DNA of 64,000 nt, taken from positions 1 through 64,000 of the forward strand of contig LVAQ01000013.1 in NCBI GenBank assembly GCA_001604105.1. Direction: 5' to 3'. The DNA comes from Clostridiales bacterium Firm_11 (GTDB lineage Bacteria; Bacillota; Clostridia; Christensenellales; Aristaeellaceae). Of the stretch, positions 18,596-27,178 are shown one piece after another. The position numbers were made by a program, and so were the translations under genes. Below the pieces are notes generated by a model. That model did no database searches and was not told the origin of the DNA. It was given only the letters and a program-made list of their open reading frames with translations. Numbering within the stretch: position 1 is the stretch's first letter; each line of letters begins with the position of its first letter.

Positions 18596-20478
18596 TGAAA
18601 GGGATGGTATTTGCCGAGCGTTACAAGCTGATTGATTTTATCGGGCAGGGCGGCATGTCGCTGGTGTATCGGGCGGTAGATATCCGCACGGGGCATAGCG
18701 TCGCCATCAAGATTCTGAAAGCGGAGTACAACAGCGATAAAGAGTTTCTGGAACGTTTCCAGCGCGAAGCGCAAGCCGCTAGCCTTATGTCTCACCATAA
18801 CATTGTAAACCTGTTGGATGTGGGCGTGGAAGGCGAGTTCCGCTATCTGGTGCTGGAATATGTCAGCGGCAGTACTTTGAAGGAAATCATCCAGAAACGC
18901 GGGCAAATCAGCCCAGCCACCGCCATTCAAATCACGGTGCGCATTCTGAGCGCATTGCAGCATGCCCATGACAACGGCATTATTCACCGCGATATCAAAC
19001 CGCAGAATGTACTTGTCAATTCGGATGGGCATATCAAGGTGGCGGATTTTGGCATCGCGCGCATGACGAATGCCTTTACCATCAGCAAAGGGGATACGGT
19101 AGTCGGCTCGGTGCACTATTCCTCCCCCGAACAGGCTTCCGGCACCGTAGTAGAGGCCCCCAACGATATCTATTCTACCGGGATCGTTCTTTACGAAATG
19201 CTTACGGGACGCGTTCCCTTTCTTGGCGATACGCCGGTATCGGTCGCCATGCAGCATATTAACGCCACACCCGCGCCTGTGACTGATTTCAACCCGAACG
19301 TGCCGCCTTCGGTGGTGGCCGTGGTAATGCGGGCGTTGGAGAAAACACCAAAGAAGCGGTATCAGTCTGCCCGTGAGATGGCGGATGCGTTGCTCAAAGC
19401 CAAGGATGAGCCCTATGCCATGCCATCCCCATCTCAATCGAATCAGCAACAGGCTTCAAGCCAGCAGCCGCCACAGCCGCGTATGCCCTCAGCCGTTCGT
19501 AAGCCACCCAACAGTCAAACCGCGCGACAAGCTGCCATTCACAAACGCCGCCGTCGCGTTTCAACGCTGTTTACCGTACTTACTGGCATTCTGGTTTTTG
19601 TTGCGCTGGTTGTCGGTGTGGTGAGTGTTTACCAATCGATCACAGCCCGCGCAGTTGCTCCGGATCTGGTAGGCCTCACGCTGGAAGAGGCGCAGTCTCA
19701 GGTGCGCCGCGCAGGCCTGAAATGGCAGCAGAATACGGTGAACCATGATTTGATCCCTGCCGGTTCCGTTATTTCACAAACGCCGGATGCGGATTCCGAT
19801 ATGCGAAAAGGCGATAGCGTCGTCGTAACCATTAGCCTTGGCCCTACCCAGCTCATTACCCCAAATGTAATTGGGATGACGCGCGAAGAAGCCATTGCCA
19901 AGCTAAAAGAAAAGAATCTTGGGATGATCGTGCTTAAGAGTCCCTCAACGGAACCAGTCGATACGGTCATTGCGCAGAATCCTTTGGAGGGTGAACCCAG
20001 TGTGGCCGGTCAGGAAATCGAGGTAACCGTTTCCGGCGGCAGTACACTCGTACCGGATTTGACCGGGCAGACGTATGAACAGGCGCTACAGAGCATTCGC
20101 GATAACAATCTGGCTTTTGGCAAGGTAGAGTATTCCGAAGTCGTGTCTAGCGACACCATCGGCAAAGTGCTTGCGCAATCTCCGCTGGCTGGTACCATGG
20201 CCGTTTTGGATGCGCAGATGTCATTAACGGTAGGCATTCAGGGCAATGCTTATCATGCGGATATACAGGTGAGCGTTCCGAAAAACAAGGAGAGCGTTCC
20301 GCTGCGCGTTACCCTCTTACGTAACGGGCAGGAAGTTGAGCAGTATAATGGAATGACCAACGCGAATAAAGCTTATGATGTAATCATTCCCCTCGGCTCG
20401 CCTGTCTCCGGCGTACTATTATGCCGCGTCTATCTCAACGGTTCGCTGCTTATCGAAAAGGAGGTCACCTTACAGTGA
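18592..20478 (+). CDS. prkC: PASTA-domain Ser/Thr protein kinase (PrkC/Stk/PknB type)
   Basis: 628 residues. The cytosolic Hanks kinase domain has GQGGMSLVY, the ATP lysine at about 40, HRDIKPQN (132-139) and DFGIAR (152-157). A Gln/Pro-rich linker leads to one transmembrane segment (about 323-345). Three extracellular PASTA repeats follow, beginning APDLVGLT, TPNVIGMT and VPDLTGQT. A roughly 70-residue beta-rich C-terminal domain completes the protein. PASTA repeats bind muropeptides or lipid II, so it senses cell-wall state. Three PASTA units is within the usual 3-5 range. Confidence 0.96.
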   Translation: MMKGMVFAERYKLIDFIGQGGMSLVYRAVDIRTGHSVAIKILKAEYNSDKEFLERFQREAQAASLMSHHNIVNLLDVGVEGEFRYLVLEYVSGSTLKEIIQKRGQISPATAIQITVRILSALQHAHDNGIIHRDIKPQNVLVNSDGHIKVADFGIARMTNAFTISKGDTVVGSVHYSSPEQASGTVVEAPNDIYSTGIVLYEMLTGRVPFLGDTPVSVAMQHINATPAPVTDFNPNVPPSVVAVVMRALEKTPKKRYQSAREMADALLKAKDEPYAMPSPSQSNQQQASSQQPPQPRMPSAVRKPPNSQTARQAAIHKRRRRVSTLFTVLTGILVFVALVVGVVSVYQSITARAVAPDLVGLTLEEAQSQVRRAGLKWQQNTVNHDLIPAGSVISQTPDADSDMRKGDSVVVTISLGPTQLITPNVIGMTREEAIAKLKEKNLGMIVLKSPSTEPVDTVIAQNPLEGEPSVAGQEIEVTVSGGSTLVPDLTGQTYEQALQSIRDNNLAFGKVEYSEVVSSDTIGKVLAQSPLAGTMAVLDAQMSLTVGIQGNAYHADIQVSVPKNKESVPLRVTLLRNGQEVEQYNGMTNANKAYDVIIPLGSPVSGVLLCRVYLNGSLLIEKEVTLQ

Positions 20479-21365
20479 CAGCGGCGATGCAGGAAGCCGT
20501 GATCATCAAAGGCGTAGGCGGCTTTTATTATGCACGCACCCAGCATGGTGAGGTTTGGGTGCTGCGTGCTAAAGGCATTTTTCGCAGACAGCATATCACG
20601 CCCGTCGTTGGCGATCGCATCCGTTTTATCCCCAGTGAGGATTCCTCACAGGGCTGGATTGAAGAGATTCTCCCCCGCCAGAACACGCTGATCCGTCCGC
20701 CTGTGGCCAATATCGGCCACCTGATCTTTGTGCTCGCTCCTGAACCCCTGCCCGATATGATCCTGCTGGATACGATGCTGGTAATGGCACAGGAACAGGG
20801 TATTCCAGTCGTGATTGTACTCAACAAAATTGACCTGGATCCTTCGCTGGCGGATACCATCCGTGCCCAGTACGCCAAGGCGGGTGCTCCTATCCTTGCG
20901 GTGAGTGCAAAAACGGGACAGGGGCTTCACCAGCTGGCGAAGGTATTGTTGGATGGCATCTGTTGTTTTGCCGGGCAAAGCGGCGTTGGTAAAAGCACCT
21001 TGCTGAGCGCCATCACAGGCCTCACATTGCAGGCCGGCGAGATCAGCCGTAAGATAGCGCGCGGCAAGAACACCACGCGCCATGCGGAACTGTTGGTCAA
21101 AGATGGTTTTCAGGTGCTGGACACAGCTGGGTTTAGCTTGCTTTCCCTCTGGGAGAACATGGAACCTGTGGCTTTGCAAGATTATTACCCAGAATTTGCG
21201 CCATACCGTGGTCAATGCCGCTTTCAACCCTGCTACCACCTCAGCGAGCCAGATTGTGCCGTGCTTGGCGCTATGGAAGCGGGCGAGCTGTCACGTGAGC
21301 GCGTGGCGCGTTATCATCAGTTATTAACAAAAGCCAAAGAAGCTTGGAGGAACCGTTATGAGTAA
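20475..21365 (+). CDS. rsgA: ribosome small subunit-dependent GTPase RsgA
   Basis: 296 residues. Circularly permuted GTPase acting late in 30S assembly. An N-terminal OB fold is followed by the permuted G motifs: G4 NKID, G1 GQSGVGKSTLL and G3 DTAGF. The zinc-binding C-terminal motif starts CRFQPCYH and contains a later Cys. Start: GTG at 20475 overlaps the kinase stop (GTGA) with AAGGAGG nine bases upstream; an upstream ATG in frame has no such signal. Its place between prkC and rpe is conserved in Firmicutes. Confidence 0.95.
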   Translation: MTAAMQEAVIIKGVGGFYYARTQHGEVWVLRAKGIFRRQHITPVVGDRIRFIPSEDSSQGWIEEILPRQNTLIRPPVANIGHLIFVLAPEPLPDMILLDTMLVMAQEQGIPVVIVLNKIDLDPSLADTIRAQYAKAGAPILAVSAKTGQGLHQLAKVLLDGICCFAGQSGVGKSTLLSAITGLTLQAGEISRKIARGKNTTRHAELLVKDGFQVLDTAGFSLLSLWENMEPVALQDYYPEFAPYRGQCRFQPCYHLSEPDCAVLGAMEAGELSRERVARYHQLLTKAKEAWRNRYE

Positions 21366-21990
21366 GCTTGCGCCATCCATATTGGCGGCGGACACCATGC
21401 ACATGGGTATGGCTGCCCGCCGCATCGTTGATTCCGGTGCGGATTACGTCCATTTCGATGTGATGGACGGGGTTTTTGTCCCCAACATTTCGTTTGGACC
21501 CGCATTGCTGAAAGACATGAAAGCAGAGATCGATCTGTTTTTTGATGTGCATCTGATGCTCATTGACCCCCTGCCTTATGTGGATGTTTTTTCCAAAGCT
21601 GGCGCTCATGGTGTAACTGTGCATGTGGAAGCAGCGCATTTCGCCGAATCCATTGCCCGCATCCACGCGCTCGGGCTCAAGGCGGGCGCTTCGCTGCGCC
21701 CGGGTACCCCGGCCTCCGCACTTCAGGAAATCCTTCATCAGCTCGATTTAGTGCTGGTGATGACCGTGGAGCCCGGCTTCGGCGGGCAGACGCTCAACCC
21801 CGCCATGTATGATAAGATACGGGAACTTCGCGCCATGGGTTTCGCAGGTGAGATTGAAGTCGATGGCGGCATCACCATGGATAACGCGCCTATGCTTGCG
21901 GATGCAGGCGCGGATACGCTGGTCATGGGCACCACCTTCTTTCAGGCGCCTGACCCCGCTTTGCTCGTACGCCAGGTACATGCGCTGTAA
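21358..21990 (+). CDS. rpe: ribulose-phosphate 3-epimerase
   Basis: 210 residues. TIM-barrel enzyme interconverting ribulose-5-phosphate and xylulose-5-phosphate. Seen: KLAPSILAAD at the N-terminus, the metal-binding HFDVMDG, HLM, MTVEPGFGGQ and EVDGGI. It overlaps rsgA by eight bases, with TTGGAGG before the ATG. It is the last gene of the priA operon and is followed by a hairpin terminator. The thiamine pyrophosphokinase gene that often follows in Bacilli is absent. Confidence 0.96.
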   Translation: MSKLAPSILAADTMHMGMAARRIVDSGADYVHFDVMDGVFVPNISFGPALLKDMKAEIDLFFDVHLMLIDPLPYVDVFSKAGAHGVTVHVEAAHFAESIARIHALGLKAGASLRPGTPASALQEILHQLDLVLVMTVEPGFGGQTLNPAMYDKIRELRAMGFAGEIEVDGGITMDNAPMLADAGADTLVMGTTFFQAPDPALLVRQVHAL

Positions 21991-22039
21991 CCCGAAATGC
22001 GACGCAATCAAATTTGCGTGAAGCAACGGCTCGCTTAAC

Positions 22040-22072
22040 GCCCGCCCCGTAACAACGGCATGGCGGGCTTTC
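22040..22072 (+). terminator. probable terminator of the priA-rpe operon
   Basis: GCCCGCC (22040-22046) pairs with GGCGGGC (22062-22068), followed by TTTCGT. The T-tract is weak, the stem is strong. The remainder of 21991-22168 shows no gene. Confidence 0.5.
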
Positions 22073-22168
22073 GTATGGGTGGGCATACACGCCTCTCTTG
22101 AAGCCGCAAGCTTGCACTCTACGCAGTCTTTCCGCATAGCATTCCCCTCATCCAAAGGCCCAGTTGCA

Positions 22169-22197
22169 TTGACATCCCTTTTATACTGCTTTATAAT
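22169..22197 (+). promoter_or_regulatory. consensus sigma-A promoter of the acyl-CoA ligase gene
   Basis: Perfect TTGACA (22169-22174), 17-base spacer, perfect TATAAT (22192-22197); the start codon is 43 bases further. This is the best-matching promoter in the window and suggests strong or tightly repressed transcription. Confidence 0.85.
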
Positions 22198-22240
22198 CTA
22201 TGAAATGCTTAATCCATAGCCAAAGCGGGAGGAAACCAAC

Positions 22241-23875
22241 ATGGTGCTCACCGATTTTTTGGAAAAGAACGCTCGCATCAAACCAGACGAGGTTGCGCTG
22301 GTGGAAATCAATCCCGCGTTTCAGCCAGATCAAACTGTCACATGGCGGGAGTACAGCCTTATCGAATCCTCATCAGGCGGCAAGTACAGGCGGGAACTCA
22401 CATGGCGGGAGTTCGATCGGCAGGCGAACCGCTTTGCCAATCTTTTATTGTCCCGCGGCATTCGAAAGGGCGATAAAGTCGCCATTCTGCTGATGAACTG
22501 TATCGAATGGCTTCCCATCTACTTTGGCGTGCTGAAAACGGGGGCGCTTGCGGTGCCCATGAACTTCCGCTATACGGCGGAGGAAATCGCCTATTGCCTG
22601 AATCTTGCGGATGCAAGCGTGCTGGTGCTCGGGCCTGAGTTTGTAGGTCGCGTAACCCCGGTGATGAAGAACCTTACAAAAATACATCATTACTTTTTTG
22701 TTGGTGATGATACCCCCTGTTTTGCAGATAATCTGGAGCGTTTCATCACCTATTGCAGCAGCACTGTGCCTGCTGTAGAACTGTTGGATGATGATGACGC
22801 TGCCATCTATTTTTCGTCCGGAACGACCGGTTTCCCCAAGGCCATCCTGCACAGCCAGGCTGCGCTGGTGAGCGCGTGCCTGACCGAGCAAAACCACCAT
22901 GGACAAACCAAGGATGATGTTTTTCTGTGTATTCCTCCTTTGTACCACACAGGCGCAAAGATGCACTGGTTTGGCAGCCTGATGGCAGGCAGCAAAGCGG
23001 TTTTGTTACGCGGCGTCAAGCCGGAGTGGGTGCTGCAAGCCGTAGCCGATGAGAAAGCGACCATTGTATGGCTCCTGGTGCCATGGGTACAGGATATTCT
23101 GGATAGCCTTGAACGCGGCGATATTTCGCTTTCGGATTACCAGCTAAGCCAATGGCGATTAATGCACGTGGGCGCGCAGCCGGTGCCGCCCAGCTTGATC
23201 ACGCGCTGGCTTCATGTGTTTCCCCATCAACAATATGATACCAATTACGGGTTGAGCGAATCCATCGGGCCGGGTTGTGTACACCTGGGTGTGGAGAATG
23301 TTCGTAAGGTTGGCGCAATCGGCAAGGCAGGCTACCTTTGGCAGACGCGCATTGTTGATGAACAAATGCGGGATGTTTCCGCCGGAAGCGTTGGCGAGCT
23401 CGCCGTTATGGGGCCTGGTGTAATGAAGTGCTATTACCAGAACGAACAGGCAACCGCCGAGGTGCTCAAAGACGGTTGGCTATGCACCGGCGATATGGCA
23501 CGCATGGATGAAGACGGCTTTATTTACCTGGTCGACCGCAAGAAGGATGTCATCATCAGCGGCGGCGAGAACATCTATCCAGTGCAGATTGAGGACTATC
23601 TGCGCGCGCATAGGAAGATCAAGGATGTTGCCGTCATTGGCATGGCAGATGAACGACTGGGTGAGATCGCCGCCGCAATTATCGAAGTGAAGCAGGGCGA
23701 AACCCTCACCGATGCGGAGGTGGAAGAGTTCTGCCTGGAATTGCCGCGCTATAAGCGTCCGCGCAAGGTGATATTCGCAGAAGTACCGCGAAATGCCACA
23801 GGCAAAATCGAGAAACCCAAGCTTAGGGAGTTCTACGGCGCCGGGCATTTGGTAGAGAAGCAATCGAGCAAGTAA
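22241..23875 (+). CDS. acyl-CoA synthetase / AMP-forming ligase (ANL superfamily)
   Basis: 544 residues. It activates a carboxylic acid, probably fatty or aromatic, via an acyl-adenylate and then CoA. The phosphate-binding loop is FSSGTTGFPKA, and the A5 region YGLSESIG follows. The hinge motif lies in CTGDMARMDEDGF, then DRKKDVIISGGENIYP, and the catalytic lysine in ATGKIEKPK. Near the N-terminus a TWREY...TWREF near-duplication (about residues 35-56) encloses a short insertion; I recall similar clostridial homologues. GGGAGG precedes the ATG. The substrate is not deducible. Possibly co-transcribed with the membrane glycosyltransferase 73 bases downstream. Confidence 0.9.
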   Translation: MVLTDFLEKNARIKPDEVALVEINPAFQPDQTVTWREYSLIESSSGGKYRRELTWREFDRQANRFANLLLSRGIRKGDKVAILLMNCIEWLPIYFGVLKTGALAVPMNFRYTAEEIAYCLNLADASVLVLGPEFVGRVTPVMKNLTKIHHYFFVGDDTPCFADNLERFITYCSSTVPAVELLDDDDAAIYFSSGTTGFPKAILHSQAALVSACLTEQNHHGQTKDDVFLCIPPLYHTGAKMHWFGSLMAGSKAVLLRGVKPEWVLQAVADEKATIVWLLVPWVQDILDSLERGDISLSDYQLSQWRLMHVGAQPVPPSLITRWLHVFPHQQYDTNYGLSESIGPGCVHLGVENVRKVGAIGKAGYLWQTRIVDEQMRDVSAGSVGELAVMGPGVMKCYYQNEQATAEVLKDGWLCTGDMARMDEDGFIYLVDRKKDVIISGGENIYPVQIEDYLRAHRKIKDVAVIGMADERLGEIAAAIIEVKQGETLTDAEVEEFCLELPRYKRPRKVIFAEVPRNATGKIEKPKLREFYGAGHLVEKQSSK

Positions 23876-23948
23876 AGCAGTTGTTCTGGCAGTATAACGC
23901 ATTTCATTCCGACCATTCACCTATGCCGTTTGTGGAGGAGGTTCCCGT

Positions 23949-25571
23949 TTGATACAAACCCTGCAACGCTATGGCAAAGTGTTGGTTGCGATCTTCTTTT
24001 GCTTGCTTCTGCTGATTGGCCTTCTGACAGTTCCCGATTATGGCAGCTATTGGGATGAACGCAGTGAGGTTGGCATCCTGCGTATGTCGCTTGTGGAATA
24101 TGCACAGCTGTTTTCCTTGGAATCCGATGCGCTCCAAACCCTGCTACAGGCAGGCGTAATACCGATATCGCAAAGTGTGGAGCGCGATCATGGTATTTGC
24201 GCTTACTATCCCCTATTTGGCGCACTGCTGAATCCATCGCTGTCAACCCGCGCCTTCTCCCTTCTCTGGCGTGGCTATACCTGGCTGCTTTTTATGCTGG
24301 GCGCATGGTCGCTCTATGCGATTGCCCGCGCCATGGGCTTTTCACGTGGCATGGGATGCATCGCAGTGCTTCTGTTGGTTCTTTCCCCACGCTTTTTTGC
24401 TGAGGGTCACTATAACAACAAAGATATTGTACTCATGAGCCTTGTGCTGCTGGTGTTGTGGCAAACCATACGTCTGTCGGTAAAGCCTTCCTTTCCACGT
24501 GCGTTTTGGTTTGCGCTCGCTGCCGGCTTCTGTTGCGGCACGCGCATCATCGGCATGGCGGTTTGCTTATGCTGCGGTTTGATGGTTCTACTGCGCCTTG
24601 TTTACCTTGGCAGATTGAACCGCCGTGTTGTTGGCATTGGCGGCTTCACCCTGTTGTTGAGTGTGCTTTTCTATATGGCGCTCACGCCCGCTATGCTATC
24701 TGCGCCGGTAAATTTCTTTGAGCATCTGCTTAAAAATGCCGTCGGTTTTTCGCGCTGGCATGGTACCATCCTCTTTGATGGTGCTTTGGTTCAAACCGCA
24801 TCGGAGAAGGTTCCCGCACTGTACCTGCCCATTATGATTGCGCTCACGACTCCCCTATGGGCGCTCATGCTGCTGCTGATTGGGCTATGTGCGTTTATCG
24901 TGCGCGCGGCGCGTGAGAGAATGCGTTTGCTTCAAACCACCGACGGTTTTATGCTTACGCTTGTGTTTATCCTTTTTCTTGTTCCGTTATGCTTCGCCGT
25001 CTTTTCCAGAATGCTGGTATACAATGGTTGGCGGCACTTTTATTTCCTTCAAGGTTCCATGGCGCTTTTGATGCTTTATGGCTGGCATCAGCTTTGGGGG
25101 CTGGCTAAACGAATAAGGTACGGCAAGCATATTGCCGCGGGTCTTCTTGCAGGCGCGCTTGTTTTTACCGGAATCGGGATTTGGCGCAATCATCCGTATC
25201 AATATGGCTTCTATAACGCGCTGCTACCCCGTGAAAAGCTGGAAACACGCTATGAGCTGGATTACTGGAACCTGAGCCTGACCAACGCACTGCGCACTTT
25301 GGTTGCGCAAAGCGATGGGAAACCCCTGCTTGTAACGCCCAGTGACCCCAAGACACGCAGCGGGGTGAATAACGCCATTGACTTGCTCACTCTGGACACA
25401 ATCACCGTGCTTCGACAAGCGCCGCAATCAGGTGCGGATACCTACGTGATTTCCAATGTCATGTACGCGGTTATTCATGAGTATCAGCCGCCGGAAGGTT
25501 ATGAGCCGATCATGACTATCTATGCCTACGGCGTGCCGATGACCATATTATATGCGGCGCCCTCAATATGA
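23949..25571 (+). CDS. polytopic GT-C type glycosyltransferase-like membrane protein (GT39/ArnT-like)
   Basis: 540 residues with roughly eleven hydrophobic segments. Just after the first segment comes YGSYWDERSE, an Asp-Glu pair in the first extracytoplasmic loop where GT-C glycosyltransferases such as GT39 place their catalytic acid. A later EGHYNNKD loop is also typical. Such enzymes move sugars from polyprenyl-phosphate donors onto proteins or envelope polymers; donor and acceptor here are unknown. The TTG start has GGAGGAGG eight bases upstream. The next gene also encodes a large membrane protein. Confidence 0.65.
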   Translation: MIQTLQRYGKVLVAIFFCLLLLIGLLTVPDYGSYWDERSEVGILRMSLVEYAQLFSLESDALQTLLQAGVIPISQSVERDHGICAYYPLFGALLNPSLSTRAFSLLWRGYTWLLFMLGAWSLYAIARAMGFSRGMGCIAVLLLVLSPRFFAEGHYNNKDIVLMSLVLLVLWQTIRLSVKPSFPRAFWFALAAGFCCGTRIIGMAVCLCCGLMVLLRLVYLGRLNRRVVGIGGFTLLLSVLFYMALTPAMLSAPVNFFEHLLKNAVGFSRWHGTILFDGALVQTASEKVPALYLPIMIALTTPLWALMLLLIGLCAFIVRAARERMRLLQTTDGFMLTLVFILFLVPLCFAVFSRMLVYNGWRHFYFLQGSMALLMLYGWHQLWGLAKRIRYGKHIAAGLLAGALVFTGIGIWRNHPYQYGFYNALLPREKLETRYELDYWNLSLTNALRTLVAQSDGKPLLVTPSDPKTRSGVNNAIDLLTLDTITVLRQAPQSGADTYVISNVMYAVIHEYQPPEGYEPIMTIYAYGVPMTILYAAPSI

Positions 25572-25635
25572 TGTTTCATTTTACTAGCTGTACAATACGC
25601 GTATAGGGTCAACCAGGCGTAAGGAGGGTTCATGG

Positions 25636-27012
25636 ATGCGCGGTTTCCATATTGGCAGAACGCTGCTTCGGCTGTCACTTGTGCTGGCAGCGTGCATCAT
25701 AATTGGTTTTGGGCTGCTGCTTGCTGCGTATAGCCTTCCGGTCTCACCCATCGCGACCCATGTGCGTTTATCGGTACCCATGCTGGATGGTGCTTGGGAA
25801 ACGGGAGAAATCGCATATGAACAGCTTATCAAAGGCTATATCAGCACACAGCTGGACAACAGTACCGATGCCAACATGCTGCTGGCTGCCGCGCATGAAA
25901 GTGATCAATCCTTGATCCAGCGTGCCCTAACTGTGTCCACCTACCTGCTGGATGGGCGCAGTTACCCAGCGCTGCTGGCTTATGGTCAAAACGGCACAGA
26001 GAGCCTGGACAATGCACCCATGGCGCGTTATTGGCTCGGCTTCCTGGTTCTTCTGAAACCGCTTCTGAGTATGCTGAATTATATGGATATCCGCATGCTG
26101 ATGATGATTCTGCAATTGATGCTTTTGTGTGCTGTTGTAGCGGGTATGGTCTACCGTGGCTTGATTGCCTATACCCCCGCGTTCACATTGGCGTTGTTGG
26201 CCGTCACGCCAGGCATTACTGGCTTTTCTATGCAGTTTTCCACCGTATACACACTCTTTCTGTTTGCGATGCTTGCGCTGCTTATCCGGCCGCAGCTACT
26301 GACCACGCCGCATTGCGCGGCGGTCTTTTTCCTGCTTACGGGCGCTGCCACCTGTTATTTTGATTATCTTACGTATCCCATCGCAACGTTCGGCATGCCC
26401 TTTGTGCTCGCCCTGTTATTGCAGCCTGGTCTCTCAAGGAAGCAAGCCATTCGGTTTTGGCTGATATGCCTGGGCGCTTGGCTGTTTGGGTTCTTTGGCA
26501 TGTGGGCTGGCAAGTGGTTGCTGGTAATCCTATTGGGCAATGATCCCTGGTTCCTGCCCAATCTACTGGCGAAGATTTCCGAGCGCAGCGCGTATGCGGC
26601 ACAGAATGATGTGTCCATCAGTTTTCTTATGGTTCTGGAAGCGGTGCTTGGTGTATTTGCGAAAAAAGCTTATGTTATCGCTGGTATCGCTGCGCTGCTT
26701 GGCTACCTTGTGGTACTTATTCGCCATCACTCGTATGCAAAAAGCGCAAGCAAACCTGCCCCTTCGCTGTTATCCAGAAATGTTGCCATGATTCTGCCGC
26801 TACTGCTTACCGCAGTACTACCTTTCATATGGTATGCGCTTACCTCCAACCACACCTATAATCATGCCTTCTTTACCTCTCGCGCACTGGTTGTGTTTGC
26901 TTTTGCCAGCATGGCCATGCTTACCCTGCCGCTTCGCAAGCTTCCAACCACCAACGCCACTAGCCAGGAACAGCTTCCGCATCATCCACTGATCCCTTCA
27001 AACGATGGATAA
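25636..27012 (+). CDS. polytopic membrane protein, unknown (possible GT-C relative)
   Basis: 458 residues with about ten hydrophobic segments and a large first extracytoplasmic loop (about residues 35-125). It resembles hypothetical membrane proteins of Clostridia near glycosyltransferases, but no catalytic motif is clear to me. The ATG at 25636 is eight bases after AAGGAGG; a nearer ATG at 25632 is in another frame. It is 64 bases after the GT39-like gene, probably the same operon, and ends before a bidirectional terminator shared with rho. Confidence 0.6.
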   Translation: MRGFHIGRTLLRLSLVLAACIIIGFGLLLAAYSLPVSPIATHVRLSVPMLDGAWETGEIAYEQLIKGYISTQLDNSTDANMLLAAAHESDQSLIQRALTVSTYLLDGRSYPALLAYGQNGTESLDNAPMARYWLGFLVLLKPLLSMLNYMDIRMLMMILQLMLLCAVVAGMVYRGLIAYTPAFTLALLAVTPGITGFSMQFSTVYTLFLFAMLALLIRPQLLTTPHCAAVFFLLTGAATCYFDYLTYPIATFGMPFVLALLLQPGLSRKQAIRFWLICLGAWLFGFFGMWAGKWLLVILLGNDPWFLPNLLAKISERSAYAAQNDVSISFLMVLEAVLGVFAKKAYVIAGIAALLGYLVVLIRHHSYAKSASKPAPSLLSRNVAMILPLLLTAVLPFIWYALTSNHTYNHAFFTSRALVVFAFASMAMLTLPLRKLPTTNATSQEQLPHHPLIPSNDG

Positions 27013-27106
27013 TGGATACGCACGCCCGAAACCCTAATCTTGATCGAATTGTGCGGCATTACGTACTCACTCCCCTTCGATTCCCTTTTACAGGATAAAA
27101 CACAAA

Positions 27107-27136
27107 ACAAGCCGACGCATCAGTCGGCTTGTTTTA
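27107..27136. terminator. bidirectional intrinsic terminator between convergent genes
   Basis: ACAAGCCGAC (27107-27116), loop GCATCA, GTCGGCTTGT (27123-27132), followed by TTTAT on the plus strand and by TTTTGTGTTTT on the minus strand. It serves the membrane-protein gene and rho, which converge here. Confidence 0.8.
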
Positions 27137-27178
27137 TGGTTCAAAATTACCTGAACGTAGGTTGGGATTCACGAATCA

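Noticed and set aside
22021..22168. Possible riboswitch before the acyl-CoA ligase gene
   Set aside because: The stem at 22040-22068 lies upstream of the consensus promoter, so it belongs to the preceding operon's 3' end.
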